Assembly (NCBI GenBank): GCA_019137255.1
Contig: WPDH01000052.1
Coordinates: 310,001-374,000 of the forward strand
Length of the DNA: 64,000 bases
Direction: 5' to 3'
DNA from: Corinectria fuckeliana
Lineage: Eukaryota > Ascomycota > Sordariomycetes > Hypocreales > Nectriaceae
Every line of letters starts with the position of its first letter. Position 1 is the first letter of the stretch. Positions 45,901-57,439 of the stretch are shown here, one piece after another. The notes under the pieces are model-generated. The model saw only the letters and a program-made list of their open reading frames with translations. It searched no databases and was not told the DNA's origin. The position numbers and the translations under genes are program-made.

Positions 45901-46676
45901 GCGTTGGAGCCCTGATAGGCGTATCTGGCTCCATCCTCTCATACGTCATGTGCGTCGCCATGAACCGCTCCCTCACAAACGTCCTGTTCGGCGGGATAGG
46001 CACGACAGCAGTACAGCAGGAGTACAAGCCCCAGGGCGAAGTCACCAAAACCTCGGTAGACGAGCTCGCGGACTCGCTCCTCAACTCCGAGTCCGTCATC
46101 CTGATCGTCGGGTACGGCATGGCCGTCGCCAAGGCTCAGTACGCCCTGTCCAGCATCGTCTCGAGCCTGCGCGCCAAGGGCATCACCGTGCGGTTCGCGA
46201 TCCACCCCGTGGCGGGTCGCATGCCCGGCCAGTGCAACGTGCTCCTCGCGGAAGCGAGCGTGCCGTACGACATCGTGCTGGAGATGGACGAGATCAACGA
46301 CGACTTCCCCGAGACGGACCTGGCCGTGGTGATTGGCGCCAACGACACGGTGAACCCGATTGCCATGGAGAAGGGCAGCTCCATCGAGGGCATGCCCGTG
46401 CTCCACGCCTGGAAGGCTAAGCAGGTGGTGGTGATGAAGAGGAGTCTGGCTAGCGGTTACGGTGAGTGTCTGCTGAACTGGACAACGAGTGGGACGGGCC
46501 GCTAACACGACACAGCGGATGTACCGAACCCGATGTTCTACATGCCCAACGCAAGAATGCTGTTTGGAGATGCTAGAGTTACGTGTGAAGGTGGGTCATT
46601 TCCGGCGTCCTTTTCTATATAACCCCATGCTGATTGTCCTATAGCCATCAAGTCGGCCCTTGAAGCCAAGTCGTAG
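42903..46676 (+). CDS. NNT: NAD(P) transhydrogenase, proton-translocating, mitochondrial
   Basis: Eight exons: 42903-44211, 44267-44872, 44930-45232, 45285-45458, 45509-45763, 45817-46461, 46516-46590 and 46645-46676. They give 1,132 residues with all seven introns in phase 1. The protein couples the proton gradient across the inner membrane to NADPH formation. Order: presequence (about 115 residues, Arg/Ser-rich); domain I with TVGVPREIFPGERRVALTP and the NAD loop GAGVAGLSAIATARRMGA; a Pro-rich linker; domain II with many membrane helices in exons 2-6; domain III with VGYGMAVAKAQ, GRMPGQCNVLLAEA and GANDTVNPIA for NADP. The single-chain I-II-III order is that of eukaryotic enzymes. 42903 is the first ATG in frame. 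It ends in TAG. Confidence 0.95.
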
Positions 46677-47331
46677 AATCTAAAAGCATGGAGATGTCAT
46701 GGGTTGCATATTTCCCAGTAGCATATGTGATGTTCATGTTTGGAGAGCCTATAGAGAGCGTTGACGTAGTTCTAGATACTAGACCATGTGTATCTATCTG
46801 TCTCGTTTCAGGACGATCGACCACGAGTACAGTCGGCCAAAGTTCTCCAAACTTCAACTTCTAGTTTGATCGTGTGTTAGTGTAATGCGGCTGCGAAGGT
46901 GCAAACTAGTGGGTCGGTACCAGTCGTTTGAATTGAGAATCAGTTGTAGGTGGTGGAGAGAAGCATCACGTTATGCATGCCCTTGGATACCGATACAAAT
47001 CCCGGAGGGGCGACCTTGCAGACAGTCGTTGGCCTACCACCATCCTAGACAACCAAATGGCCAGCCAAGAGCCCTTTTCCAGTGAATGATTTTTGATCAA
47101 CTGTTGTCTTCTCGTCTCCCCCTAATGCTTTTTGGGTTGCTAGATTGTTATTGGTGCATATCTCAACGTTCGCCAAAGCATACGTAGGACAAGCCTAGAA
47201 ACCAGGATCTGAGGATCTGGGGATCTGGATTGAATTCATCACCGTCCGGTGGCCTTCATCTTTAGGATTCCATTCGTCTAACCCTGAGGCTGGAAATATA
47301 TACACACACGCCTCGCAGCCGATGCCATCCC
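46677..47331. other. Intergenic region between two convergent 3' ends
   Basis: Nothing gene-like seen. Confidence 0.5.
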
Positions 47332-47994
47332 CTACGCTCGCGTGGCCGCCACGGGCTCCCAAGCCTTGATCTTGGGCTTGGTCCTGCAAACTGTTAGCAC
47401 TCTTGTGGCCCATCTAACACCCCCCCCCCCCCCGTTCCCAGCGGTGGAACGTACGTGCTATATGTCTTGAAGGCGCCGCGGCTCTGGGTGTAGTTCGGAA
47501 TCGCCTTGGTGGGCTCGAAGTGGCGGGTGCCGGCCTGGATGAGCGGGTCCTCGGTCGGGGGCGTGTCGAGCGAGTAGCTGATCCAGGCGTGCCAGCCGGG
47601 CTCGATCTGGGCGGCATCGTAGTCGTGCTTGGCGAACTCGACCCAGCGGGTTCGCAGCGGCAGTTCCTCCATGTTCTCGAAGAACTTGTTGCCGGCGCGG
47701 TCGGTTCCTACATGGCGACCGTACTTGGTGTCACCTGCGGGGCGTTAGTTTTCGACCCTCGGCGGGAAACGGCATGTGTGCGTGAGTGCGTACCGATGTA
47801 CTGTTCGAAGAGAGCGCAAGTCGTTAGTCATGATTGTGGCATCGTGATTCGAGGGCATCGGCTACTTACCAGCAATTGTCGGAAGTAATCCTGTGCGGCG
47901 AGTTAGCAATCTGGGAGCGAGATGGCACAATTGGAGTCCATACCTTGACTCCCACCTTTCGCAGGTTGCTCAGTGTTCGCGTGATGGTCGACAT
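47332..47994 (-). CDS. Complex I accessory subunit, NDUFA12 (B17.2) type, five exons
   Basis: Exons 47944-47994, 47870-47890, 47794-47800 (7 nt), 47455-47734 and 47332-47383 join in frame to 136 residues ending in TAG. The protein is an accessory subunit of mitochondrial NADH:ubiquinone oxidoreductase. Signatures: MSTITRTLSNLRKVGVK, LLYIGDTKYGRHVGTDRAGN, KFFENMEELPLRTRWVEF, then WHAWISYSLDTPP and a basic C terminus. The 7-nt exon supplies YI and the first base of Gly; without it the conserved YIGDTKYG would be lost. All junctions have GT...AG with acceptors AACAG, GCAG or ACAG. A run of 14 C lies in the last intron (47420-47433). The gene is divergent from PGS1. Confidence 0.93.
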
Positions 47995-48293
47995 GGTTGC
48001 GGTTAACGGCAATTGACCTCGGCGTGGGGGGTCCGGATGTTATGGCCGGAGGTAGAACGAGGCATCTTGAAGATGATGGCTTGGCCGGATGAACCGCGGA
48101 TAATCTGATGTTGCAGGGATAATGGGCCAATGAGCGTGCCCGGAAGGTCATAGCACTGTACTGTAATTATTCCGGGGCTTCAAAGCTGCCGTGCATAGTA
48201 GGATAGCTTCTAGTCTGGAATCTCACCGCATATAAAAGTCGACGCTTATAAAAACCGACGGCACAGCTACCGGCAGAACTGGCCCGTTGCGCG
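47995..48293. promoter_or_regulatory. Shared divergent promoter, complex I subunit / PGS1
   Basis: Only 299 bp separate the two start codons. An ATATAAAA-type element lies near 48229-48237 and TTATAAAAA near 48246 on the plus side. Joint control of two mitochondrial genes is inferred. Confidence 0.55.
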
Positions 48294-49998
48294 ATGCTCG
48301 TCCGGAGTTGCGCCCGCTGCACCTCGAAGCTCCGTGCTCCGGCATTCAAGGCCGCCGCCCCCCATGCGCCCGCCGCGCGCTTCCAGTGCAGACGGTACGC
48401 GATGCCCGCCGGAGCTCCTCCGGCGTCGCCCGGCCCGGCGAGCGGCGTCGGAGCCCTGGCGCCCTTCGTCAGCGAGCTGGACCGACTGGCGCCGAGCTTC
48501 GACGTGAGGGGCGACCAGATCCGCATCATCCAGACGCCCACCGAGTTCTACGAGACGCTCAAGGTTGGCATGGGCACGCGACGACTGCGCGGCCAAACAG
48601 AGCGCTGATGGGAGGACTAGGACCGAATCCGCAGCGCCCGGCGCCGCATCTTCCTCTCAACGCTGTACATTGGCAAGTCGGAAAAGGAGCTCATCGACAC
48701 GCTGCGGGAGGCGCTGCGCACCACGCCCGAGCTCAAGCTGAGCATCCTGACGGACGCCCTGCGCGGCACCCGCGAGGCGCCTGACCCGTCGAGCGCCTCG
48801 CTGCTGGCGCCGTTGGTGACGGAGTTTGGCGCGGACCGGGTCGAGATCCGCATGTATCACACGCCCAATCTGACGGGGTTGCGAAAACGGTACATTCCCA
48901 AGCGGATCAATGAGGGCTGGGGGTTGCAGCATATGAAGCTGTACGGGGTGGACGACGAGATTATCATGTCTGGGTATGTTTGCGTCTCCTGGCGAGCAAC
49001 GGCTTGGAAATCTTGACTGACAACCGCCCAGCGCCAATCTGTCTACCGACTACTTCACCAACCGCCAGGATCGATATCACTCCTTTTCCTCCAAGGAGAT
49101 AACGGAGCACTTCTGGAAGGTCCACTCGGGCGTCGGATCGTTCAGCTTCCTCGTCGAGCCCTCGCAGGACGACGCCGCGGGATTCAAGCTCGCCTGGCCT
49201 CTGTCCAACTCGGCGCCGTCGCCCCTCGAGAAGCCTCATGCCTTCATCAAAAGCACCACTTCGACGCTGCAGGCCCTGATCCAGCCCAGCGCCAAGCCCG
49301 CAACCGGGGACATCGCAGACACTCGGGTCTACATGCTCGGCCAGATGTCCCAGATCATGAAGCCCGACACCTCCACAGAGCTCCCCATCGTCACGCACAT
49401 CCTCGAGACGCTGGCATCCCCGGCGTACCGCGAAGCGTCGTGGACCTTCACGGCCGGCTACTTCAACCCCGCGCCTTCACTGACCAAGCTCCTGCTCGGC
49501 ACCGCGTCCTCCGGCAACACCGTCATCACCGCCCACCCGGAGGCCAACGGCTTCTACCGGTCCAAGGGCGTGTCGGGCCTCCTCCCGGACGCCTACACCC
49601 TCCTGGCGCGGCGCTTCCTGCACCGCGTGCACCACGAGGGCCGCGACGCCGCCATCACGCTCAAGGAGTGGCGGCACGGCGTCGTCGGGCAGCCCGGCGG
49701 CTGGACGTACCACGCCAAGGGCCTCTGGGTGACGATGCCGGGCGACGCGCACCCGGCCCTGAGCATCATCGGGAGCTCCAACTACACCAAGCGCAGCTAC
49801 TCGCACGACCTCGAGGTGGGCGCGCTGATCGTCACGCGCGACGACGGCCTCAAGACACGGTTGGGAGACGAGCAGCGCTGGCTGCAAGAGCACGCGGGCA
49901 AGGTGACGCGGGACGACCTGGCACGCAACGAGCGGAGGGTTGGCCTAAAAGTGCGCGTAGCCATGTGGATTGTGTCGTTGGTTGGCGGAGCGTTGTGA
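48294..49998 (+). CDS. PGS1: CDP-diacylglycerol-glycerol-3-phosphate 3-phosphatidyltransferase
   Basis: Exons 48294-48563, 48621-48973 and 49032-49998 give 529 residues. Introns are 57 bp (GTTGGC, branch GCTGAT, ACTAG) and 58 bp (GTATGT...CCCAG). The enzyme makes phosphatidylglycerolphosphate, the first committed step of cardiolipin synthesis, at the mitochondrial inner membrane. It belongs to the phospholipase D superfamily with two HKD motifs: HMKLYGVDDEIIMSGANLS (its last part rebuilt across intron 2) and YHAKGLWV ... GSSNYTKRS. Near the start a presequence-like stretch (MLVRSCARCTSKLRAPAF) is followed by FYETLK and RRIFLSTLYIGKSEKELI, typical of Pgs1. The C terminus is hydrophobic (MWIVSLVGGAL). 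Confidence 0.94.
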
Positions 49999-50321
49999 TG
50001 TATTATATCATACTCGAGACCTCGCAGTCGTTGTAGATCAGCTGTATAAAAAGCGAATCTTCTTGGCCATGCCTTGTCGCTTCGGCATAAGCCTGGCTGT
50101 AATTCGAGATGCCAATGCCCGCAACACCCGACCTCACAAAGTTACAATTCACGAGCGATACCCCCCTTGCATACTAGAGATGAGTCAGTCTCAGCATCAG
50201 GTGAATCTTGTAGTGGTGCATCGCGTCCCTAATCTTCGGAGGTTTTTGTATACAGCATAGTACAATGTCTAGTCTACACAGCTCACTCGCTCACCCCTGG
50301 CGCCATCGTCTTCAACATCCC
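49999..50321. other. Short convergent intergenic region
   Basis: 3' flanks of PGS1 and the uL4m gene; nothing else seen. Confidence 0.5.
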
Positions 50322-51420
50322 TTAAAGCCCCAGGACTTTTGTCCCCACGGCAGGCCCGCCCTTTACTAGGCCCTGCATCACGACCCTGCTCACAAGGTCG
50401 CTTTGGTGCTGCTCAATCAGCTCCCTCAGCACGCTGCGTTCCAGGACCACCTTGCCCGTCTCTAGGAGGTCCTTGACGTCCACGTCCTCGAGGTCGATCA
50501 CCCGGCCGTCTTGGGGCACCTGGTCCATGGCCTCGTACAGGGCTTCTCGGCGGTCGCCTGTCACGAATAGAGTTCGGCCGCTGGCCCGTCCCAGACCGAG
50601 ATTGCCGAGGACGTTTGCCATATATCGCCTCAAGTAGGTCTCTCTTAGGCCGTCCTTGAGGTACTGGCCAGCCACCAGCTCAAAGTCGGCAGGCAGGGTC
50701 AGGTCCATGCCGTCCTCGCACACGATCAGGTCACCCTTGCGGTAGCGGTAGCTCAGGGCGGTGCGCCAGGCCTTGTCGTAGACCTTGCGGTTGAGGTTGG
50801 TGCCGAAGTCGCGGGGCTTGGGGCCGAAGGTCTTGCCGCCGCCGCGGTTGATGGGGCTCTGCTTGGTGCCCATGCGGGCGCGGCCGGTTCCCTTCTGCGG
50901 CCGCATCTTGCGGTGGGAGCCGTGGATCTCGAATCGGTTCTTGGTGGAGGCGGTGCCTTGGCGGGTGTTGTCGCCCTCGTAGACGACGGCGAGGTGGAGG
51001 AGGTCGCGGCGGAGGGGTAGGTACAGGTGGTTGACGGACCATTGCTCTAGCGAGGTGGGCTCGAGCGAGGGGAAGCTGTGGATGGTGAGAGGGACGGTCG
51101 AGACTAGAGATTAGGGCGAAGCGTGAGTGAGAGTCGTCGGCACGGAGGATGTACCGAGGAGAGAAGAACTGACTTGGATTCCACGAGTCGAGGATGGCCT
51201 GCGTAGTGGCGGGCCTCTTGCTCTCGCCAGCCGACGTCTCCGTGGCCATCGAGCGGGTAAACGTCCTAGCGAGGACCGCAGGCTGTACGCATTGTGAGCA
51301 CTTCCAAGTTTCCATCCCCACGCAGCAGGACTTCCATCCCGCCGACAAACGTACCTTGGTCGCGGACACGCGCAAGGCCCCCATGGCCTCAGCGAGGCAC
51401 CCAATTCCCTTTCCAGCCAT
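50322..51420 (-). CDS. YML6: Mitochondrial ribosomal protein uL4m
   Basis: Exons 51355-51420, 51174-51282 and 50322-51103 give 318 residues. Intron 1 is 72 bp (GTACGT...GTACAG) and intron 2 is 70 bp (GTCAGT, branch CCTAAT, CTAG). uL4m lines the exit tunnel of the mitochondrial large subunit. Signatures: LRRDLLHLAVVYEGDNTRQGTAS, KMRPQKGTGRARMG, INRGGGKTFGPKPRDF, LSYRYRKGDL and the C-terminal Rossmann-like part. Intron 1 has a length divisible by three and no stop, so retention would not break the frame. The spliced presequence (SATKPAVLARTFTRSMATE) looks far more mitochondrial than the retained Cys/Trp-rich reading. Divergent from mL38. Confidence 0.94.
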
Positions 51421-51770
51421 TTTGTGCACGCCTCAAGAGTGTTAGTCGTGTTGGTCGTGTTTATTGATGTGCTGGCGAGAAGCTGATGTGCGGGAAGCTC
51501 TTCGCAGGATGCAGTTCCAGCCGTTGAAGTCGGCGATGATTCGAAAACCGTGACCCCCAGGCTGGAAAAGTGGCCCCGCAACCTCCGTTCAGTCCAGTAG
51601 CAACCCCCCCGAAAACCCAGTGGGGCACCCGGCGGCAGCAGTCTGTAGCTTGAGTGCACATCCCAGCTCAGAGCCTTTTTTTACGCTGGCACTTTTTTGG
51701 TGATAGACTCGTTTTGGACACCACCGTCGCCAATTCTCTCACCGCACCCAGCGCCCCAGCAGCCGTCACA
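51421..51770. promoter_or_regulatory. Shared divergent promoter of two mitoribosomal protein genes
   Basis: 350 bp lie between the start codons of uL4m (minus) and mL38 (plus). No clear TATA box was seen. Co-regulation of two large-subunit proteins is inferred from position. Confidence 0.55.
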
Positions 51771-53187
51771 ATGTCGCGGTGCCAGGCCGTCGTCCGGCCG
51801 TTCGCTCGGCAGCTGCGCCCGCAATGCCTCCTCCGGCCGTTCGCCTCCTCCGCCGCCGCGCGCGCCCCCGACGTCCAGGCCCAACCGCCGCCGCCGCCGC
51901 CGCCGCCGCCGGAGATCAACCCGCTGGACCTCGATCCCAACACGGTGCTCCCCGAGTTCGAGGACCAGCTGGTCAAGGCCGGCAAGATGCCGGTTGGCTC
52001 CCGCCGCCGCCGCGTCGCCATCCGCACCACCACCAACGTCCCCTTCGAGCATCTTCCTTACCAGGCCTTCCAGGAGGCCCGCAAGATCCTCGCTGCCGAC
52101 CGCGACCAGAAGCTGGTGCAGATTACTCAGACTCTGGACAAGATTTCGCTGCTCGAGAAGACGGAGGCGGAGGCGGTCAAGGGTGGCCAGAGGGGGAAGG
52201 ACATCAGGCTGGCCAGTCTGCGGAGATACGCCGACGAGCTCAAGATCCTCGCAGACGTCAACGACCCCCTTGTCAAGAAGCGCTTCGAAGACGGCTTGGG
52301 TAAGTTCGCATTCCAATCGCCAGCCGAACGTTCGATTCATTGGGTAGTCGTGCTAACTCGCTGGCTTCCTAGGCGACATGAATAAGCCCATCTACCGCTA
52401 CTACGCCGAGAAGAAGTGGCGCTCCTACGACCACCGGCTCATCACCCAGCGAATCAAGCAGTTCAAGATCGTCCCCGACGTCTTGCCTCGGCTCGAGCCT
52501 TCCGCCGACGTGCAGCTGTACTTCCGCAAGCTCAAGATCCCCCCCGGCCAGATCGTGGACAGCCTCGTCAGCGAGAACCCTCCCCGCCTGCGCGTCCAGG
52601 TCTTCGACAAGGGCGAGCGCCTCGTCTCCGTCGTCGTCCTCGACGCCGATGTCCCCGACCCGGAGACGGACGGCTTCTCCAAGCGCTGCCACTACCTCGC
52701 CGCCAACATCCCCCTCGACCCCGCCGACACCTCCCTGCCCCTCAGCAAGATAAAGGCCGAGGACCAGCTGGCCGTGCCCTGGCTGCCCGCCTTTTCCCAG
52801 AAGGGCGCCAACTACCATCGCCTCGGCATCTATCTTCTCGAGCAGAAGCCCGGCGACAAGGTCGACGTCGCCAAGCTCAAGGAGCTCTACTCCGGCCGCG
52901 ACGGCTTCTCCCTCAAGTCCTTCCGCGACAAGTTCAGCCTCAAGCCCTTCGGCTTCAACCTCTTCCGCTCCGTCTGGGACGAGAACACGGCCGCCGTCAT
53001 GGCTCGCCACAACATCCCTGGCGCCGATCTCGAGTTCCGCCCCACGCGCGTGCACAGCCTCAAGCCGCCCGTCAAGGCCCGCGGCTGGGAAGCCAAGAGG
53101 CAGGGCCCCAAGTACCGCCACCTGTGGAAGTACACCAAGAGGATCAAGGGCGTGTCCAACGCCAAGGGATGGACCAAGAAGAGGTGA
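51771..53187 (+). CDS. MRPL35: Mitochondrial ribosomal protein mL38 (yeast Mrpl35 type)
   Basis: Exons 51771-52299 and 52373-53187 join over a 73-bp intron (GTAAGT, branch GCTAAC, CCTAG) to 447 residues. The presequence MSRCQAVVRPFARQLRPQ is followed by a run of nine Pro coded by CCG repeats, a charged helical region (RKILAADRDQKLVQITQTL) and, from about residue 190, a PEBP-like domain. Elements of the latter are RLRVQVFDKGERLVSVVVLDADVPDPETDGF, CHYLAANIPLD, WLPAFSQKGANYHRLGIYLLEQ and, at the end, KYRHLWKYTKRIKGVSNAKGWTKKR. This is the layout of mL38 of fungal mitoribosomes. Start chosen at the first ATG before the presequence. Confidence 0.93.
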
Positions 53188-54449
53188 GCGGGGAGAATGT
53201 GTATCATACCATTGTACATTTAGACGACGGCCTCTATGTAGGAGTACCAAGGGGCGGGAAGCCACGCATCGGAATCATCGACTTTGTTCGCCAGCCTGAT
53301 ATTTTTGTTGTGGCGAGTGCCTTTTTGCTTGTGACGGGGCGATCAGACACTTTCTTGAAAGACCGTGAAGCGAGCCGCGTCGGGAAGAAGTATATCCGAC
53401 ATCTTTACGTCGTTCCTCGTCATCGGCATACCGCCTGACCTAGAGTCACGTTGATGCAGGCGATCAATGTCCACAGGTCCGAGTAGATGGAACTGCTTTG
53501 TCACCCACCTTGTATATAACACCGACCGACTACCCTCAATTGGCGGTATTTTCCCCATCTCTTCCATCTGCAGTGTGGAGATCATGGTGTCGAAGGGTGT
53601 CTAGTCAGCGACCAAGAAAATCCACGATAGACCCCAAACATAAGTATTGCCCAACAACTGACAAAGCAGTAGTAGCTATTGGGCTGGCTGACGTCTTTGT
53701 TCAAACGTGCCGAATGATTTCAAAGCTACCTAATTGCGAAAGGTACCCGATTAGCAACTTTATTCATGCCTCTGATCTCACCAGTCCATGGCATCACGTA
53801 GATGTTAGCCGGTAATCGTCGTCCACAAAGCGTCATATCAATTGACAATCCACACTACCAAAGGACCGAATTACCCCATCTGTCTCATCGAAGTAGTACA
53901 CCTCCGCTTTGATGTCGGCAAGTTGAAGGCTCGTGCTAGATCTGCAAGTATACCTCCTGAGTTGGCCGAACCCCCAAAAGAACTAAAAAGAGCAATCAAT
54001 CTCCAAGGGACAAAGTCGTCAAAGCATCATAAAGGCATAATCCGTTCCTTTGCGGTGTCATAAGCATTCTTCCCAGCTTCTCCAGACTCCAAGACTCCAA
54101 GCCCTCCGTCGCCGCGGACATGGTACCGCATGATCGGGGTTTGGGCTTTGTTTTCAGGCTCCATCCCGTGTGGTCCATCATACTTCGGGCTTATCCTTCG
54201 CATTTCTGATTTTTATTTTATTTTTCCCTATTCGTTGAACATGGCCTCATTGGTCTCTCGTTCGCAATTCGCCCAAATTTGGGACAGTCTCCCTGTTCGT
54301 TCACCCAGCTCGTGACGTCGTTCGCAGAGAACAAAGTCCGGTTCTCAGGATAGTCGGTAAGGCATAATTAGAGGGTAGTTCAGCCCCCCTCGCCATGCCC
54401 CGTTCACCTTTCCCATCTGACCCTGCGCGAGTCGTGGTCGTATTCAGGA
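53188..54449. other. Intergenic region
   Basis: 3' flanks of mL38 and of the bZIP gene. Open frames here are short and lack support. Confidence 0.5.
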
Positions 54450-55500
54450 CTAAGGTACGGGGTCGAACATGCTATCAGGCATATAGTCGAGGTTCACATC
54501 GAGGCTCGGTGACTCTGCCGGGTTCGGTTGCGGATATGTTTGTCCTGGAGCACGATGGTTAGCTTCTCTCATCGTCAACTCGTCAGCCCCCAAAGTCGGA
54601 TTTCACAACAGATCGCAAAGCCGAAGATGTAGCAAACTTACTGTTTTTGCTATGATGCTGGTGGTAGCACTCTCCAGCATCACACATTCGACGATTCTTC
54701 ACGGCTTGGGCCGACTTCTCAACAACTCTCCGAGCCTCGTTGTCGAGCCACCGGTCGATGTTGGAGTCGTTGCACCCGGCGTGGGCCATGATGTAGTTCT
54801 TCATCCGGCTGACTTCTTCGACAAGACCGTTGTACTCCATGTGCAGGCTATGGTTTTGAATTTCCAGCTCTACTTTGGTCTTCTCGAGGTGGCTTGTCCA
54901 TTCCTTTTTCTTCTGTCGGCACTTGGATGCTGCCACTCGGTTTCGTTGAAGAAACTTGTCTCGTTTTGCCTCGCCGTTTCTGTTTTCGTGCTCGTCTTCT
55001 TCTTGTTCCTCGTTTACTACCTCATCGTCGTTCACCTCCACTTTGATCACCGCTCGCGTGCGTCGCTCGCGCGGAGGGGAGGTTTGCCGCTGACGCTGCG
55101 TTCGCTGTCGCTGGTGTTGCGGCTTGGCGAGCGGGGGCTTCTGAGTGTTACCTGGCGACGGCGAAGTGGCAGCCATGATGATGGATGACTTGCTCGAGTC
55201 GCATGATGCCTCCATGACTGATTCACTGGGCACAGTTCTTGACTGCGATCGAGTACAGGGACTACTGACTAAGGCCATAGTCGGGTTCCCACCAGACACA
55301 GAAGGACCGTGAATGTCGGCATCAAAGGATACGACTGGCTGGCCAACGGGGTAGTCCCAGATGGGACTAATTGCGGCCTCGACTGGGTTGGGAATCTGAT
55401 GGAAGAGAGAGTTGAGATTGGAATCGTCGAGATGGTTCGAGCCGGAGCTAGAGTCCCAATAGATGGCGCTAGCATCTAAGCTCTGGTTGTTTGGATCCAT
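54450..55500 (-). CDS. bZIP transcription factor, ATF/CREB-like
   Basis: Exons 54642-55500 and 54450-54544 join over a 97-bp intron (GTAAGT, branch GCTAAC, CTCCAG), giving 317 residues ending ...YMPDSMFDPVP and TAG. The basic region KRDKFLQRNRVAASKCRQKKK (about 179-199) has the N-x-x-A-A-x-x-C-R core of Atf1-type factors. A heptad zipper to about residue 240 follows (LEKTKVELEIQNHSLHMEY...). N-terminal parts are Ser/Pro/Gln-rich with a long acidic stretch just before the basic region. Start MDPNNQSLDAS is preferred: upstream sequence contains CCTAAT...ACAG, the end of a probable leader intron; the alternative Met at 55626 adds 42 residues of unlike composition. Reading past the donor would give a false C terminus. 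Confidence 0.9.
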
Positions 55501-57439
55501 TCTCCGGCTGTTTTTATTAGGGCTGCTGGGTGTTGATCTAATAACCACACCAGTGCCCGGGGCTCGGGTTGCTGCAGGACGGTGGTACGTAAAGCGAAAG
55601 AGCCGTTCGGGCAGTCGGTTGAACAAATCTGGTGGAGCAGCACTGCGGATACCGGGCTTGAAGCCGACGCTGTGGGTATATAACCCTGGAGGAGTGAGTC
55701 GCGCCCGCGGTGTCAGCGAACCTGGAGGGGCTCGCCGCTACACGCAGCGCATAGGCGCATGCAAAGTCGTGATAAGACGGCCGGACGAGTGCCGATCTCA
55801 ACGTGATGCAGAGAGGATTTTGCGATTCGGGTGGCAGAAGCTGTAAGGAACAGTTAATCAAGAGGGGAAGTTGCAAGTTGGACCTCGAGCAGGCTGTGGA
55901 AAGCGTAGGAGCGTGTCATCGGTTCTTTGTCATCAGCTTCGGGGGAGTCGGGCTGAGGCCGGATAGAGTGAGTCGCAAACTCATTGGCCTCCATCCACGT
56001 CCAAGACCGTGTCTGCGGGGCCGATGGCACGGTGGGAACAGTAGGGTTCAGGCAAAAAAAAAAGAGCATCCCCGAGTCTTGACCTTCGGGCTCGGCTTTG
56101 TACGTATGCGTAGTACGAGGGATCTGCCCCCAAGTAACGTTATCCCCGCCGCGTGAAGACTGGGGGAATGCGCTAAAGCGATTCGGGTGCCCTCCACCAA
56201 ACCTCCACCATGGTCCATGGGGCGATCAAAAAACAGCCAAACAAACGCGTCGCCAACTTCACCAGGACAAGGCTAGCATTGGGGAAAAAAGAAGGGGAAG
56301 ACCGTGTTCGTACTCGGTATTATTGTATGGTAATTATTTGCCATTGGCGCTGTTCTTTGGGCCAAGTGAGTAGAGATCGTGGTTTACCATAAGGCATGGT
56401 GCCCAGAATGGGATGCTTTGCAGCTGGTAGCTTAGATATGATACGATACGTATGCCGAATGGGTTTGCCCCGAACTATCGCGTGCATGGAAGCTAGTAAG
56501 GTTTGTTTTAGCTGGAACCCATCTCCCGTCTCTTAGGACAGGGTCCCCAACCCTCTCCAGGGACTGATGACTTACACGGTCCATCAGGAATCAAGCGCCC
56601 TAAAGCACGGCCACGTCCCCCCGCACCTTTCTCAGATTGCCAGCTCAACCCGCCGACCGATGAATCACTTTTGACATCGGCCACGGCTCGCGGGTGGGTG
56701 GTTCACGCCGTTGACTGGCCCGTTCCGTCGCAAACTGTCCAAACCTAACAATCTAGGGTGCTAGTGCTGCGAAGCATCGATTCTCAAGAAAAAAAGCAGA
56801 CCAGGGAGGCGAACTGTTGTCCGGAGCTTTTGTCCATCCATCGTACGATCAGACAAGGACGATAGGCTGGGGGGAAGGCCAATGGCAATGATAGGAAAAT
56901 CAAAACAGGAGAGGGCTGCAAGGGAAAGCCAACCTACCAAGACCCATGGGTGGCGGGACGCTTGCTGTTCTGCTGGCTCGGGAGAACGAACCAAGGGGGC
57001 TTGGAAGACAGTTGTCTTGACAATTTGCCAACACCAACAGCCAGCCATACGTCATGTGCAGGTCAGTTCCGGCACCATTGGCCAACCTGGTATAATATTG
57101 AGGAGCTGCTGGATCAACGAAGGATGTCGTCAATTGCACGTGTCGCCGCACGTGGCTGCTACTTTAGCTTCCCTCTAGCAAGTCTATCTCATCACATGAC
57201 TTCGCGTCGCAAACGCAAAGGAGCCCGTGCACTATGCCCCTCCTTTACCCAAGATTCTCAGAGACTCAAGAGCGCCTTTTCACAACAACTCGAGATTCCA
57301 GAAAACACATTCGTGTCTTCTTCGCTGCAGCTGCACGCGGAAAAATATACCACACGTTTCCTGATCTCCTGTAGCTGAGTCACCCTTGTCACGCAGCTCC
57401 ATCGTCTAGCGAGTGCAGACCAACGCCCTCAACTACAAC
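55501..57439. other. Intergenic region, 1.9 kb
   Basis: bZIP promoter and RPA3 promoter. An A-run of ten lies at about 56055. No gene supported. Confidence 0.5.

Noticed and set aside
52416..53438. Arg/Pro-rich 340-codon frame over mL38 exon 2
   Set aside because: Out-of-frame shadow of the mitoribosomal protein gene.
55501..55626. Upstream start of the bZIP (42 extra residues)
   Set aside because: The extra part has different composition and contains CCTAAT...ACAG, the end of a probable leader intron.
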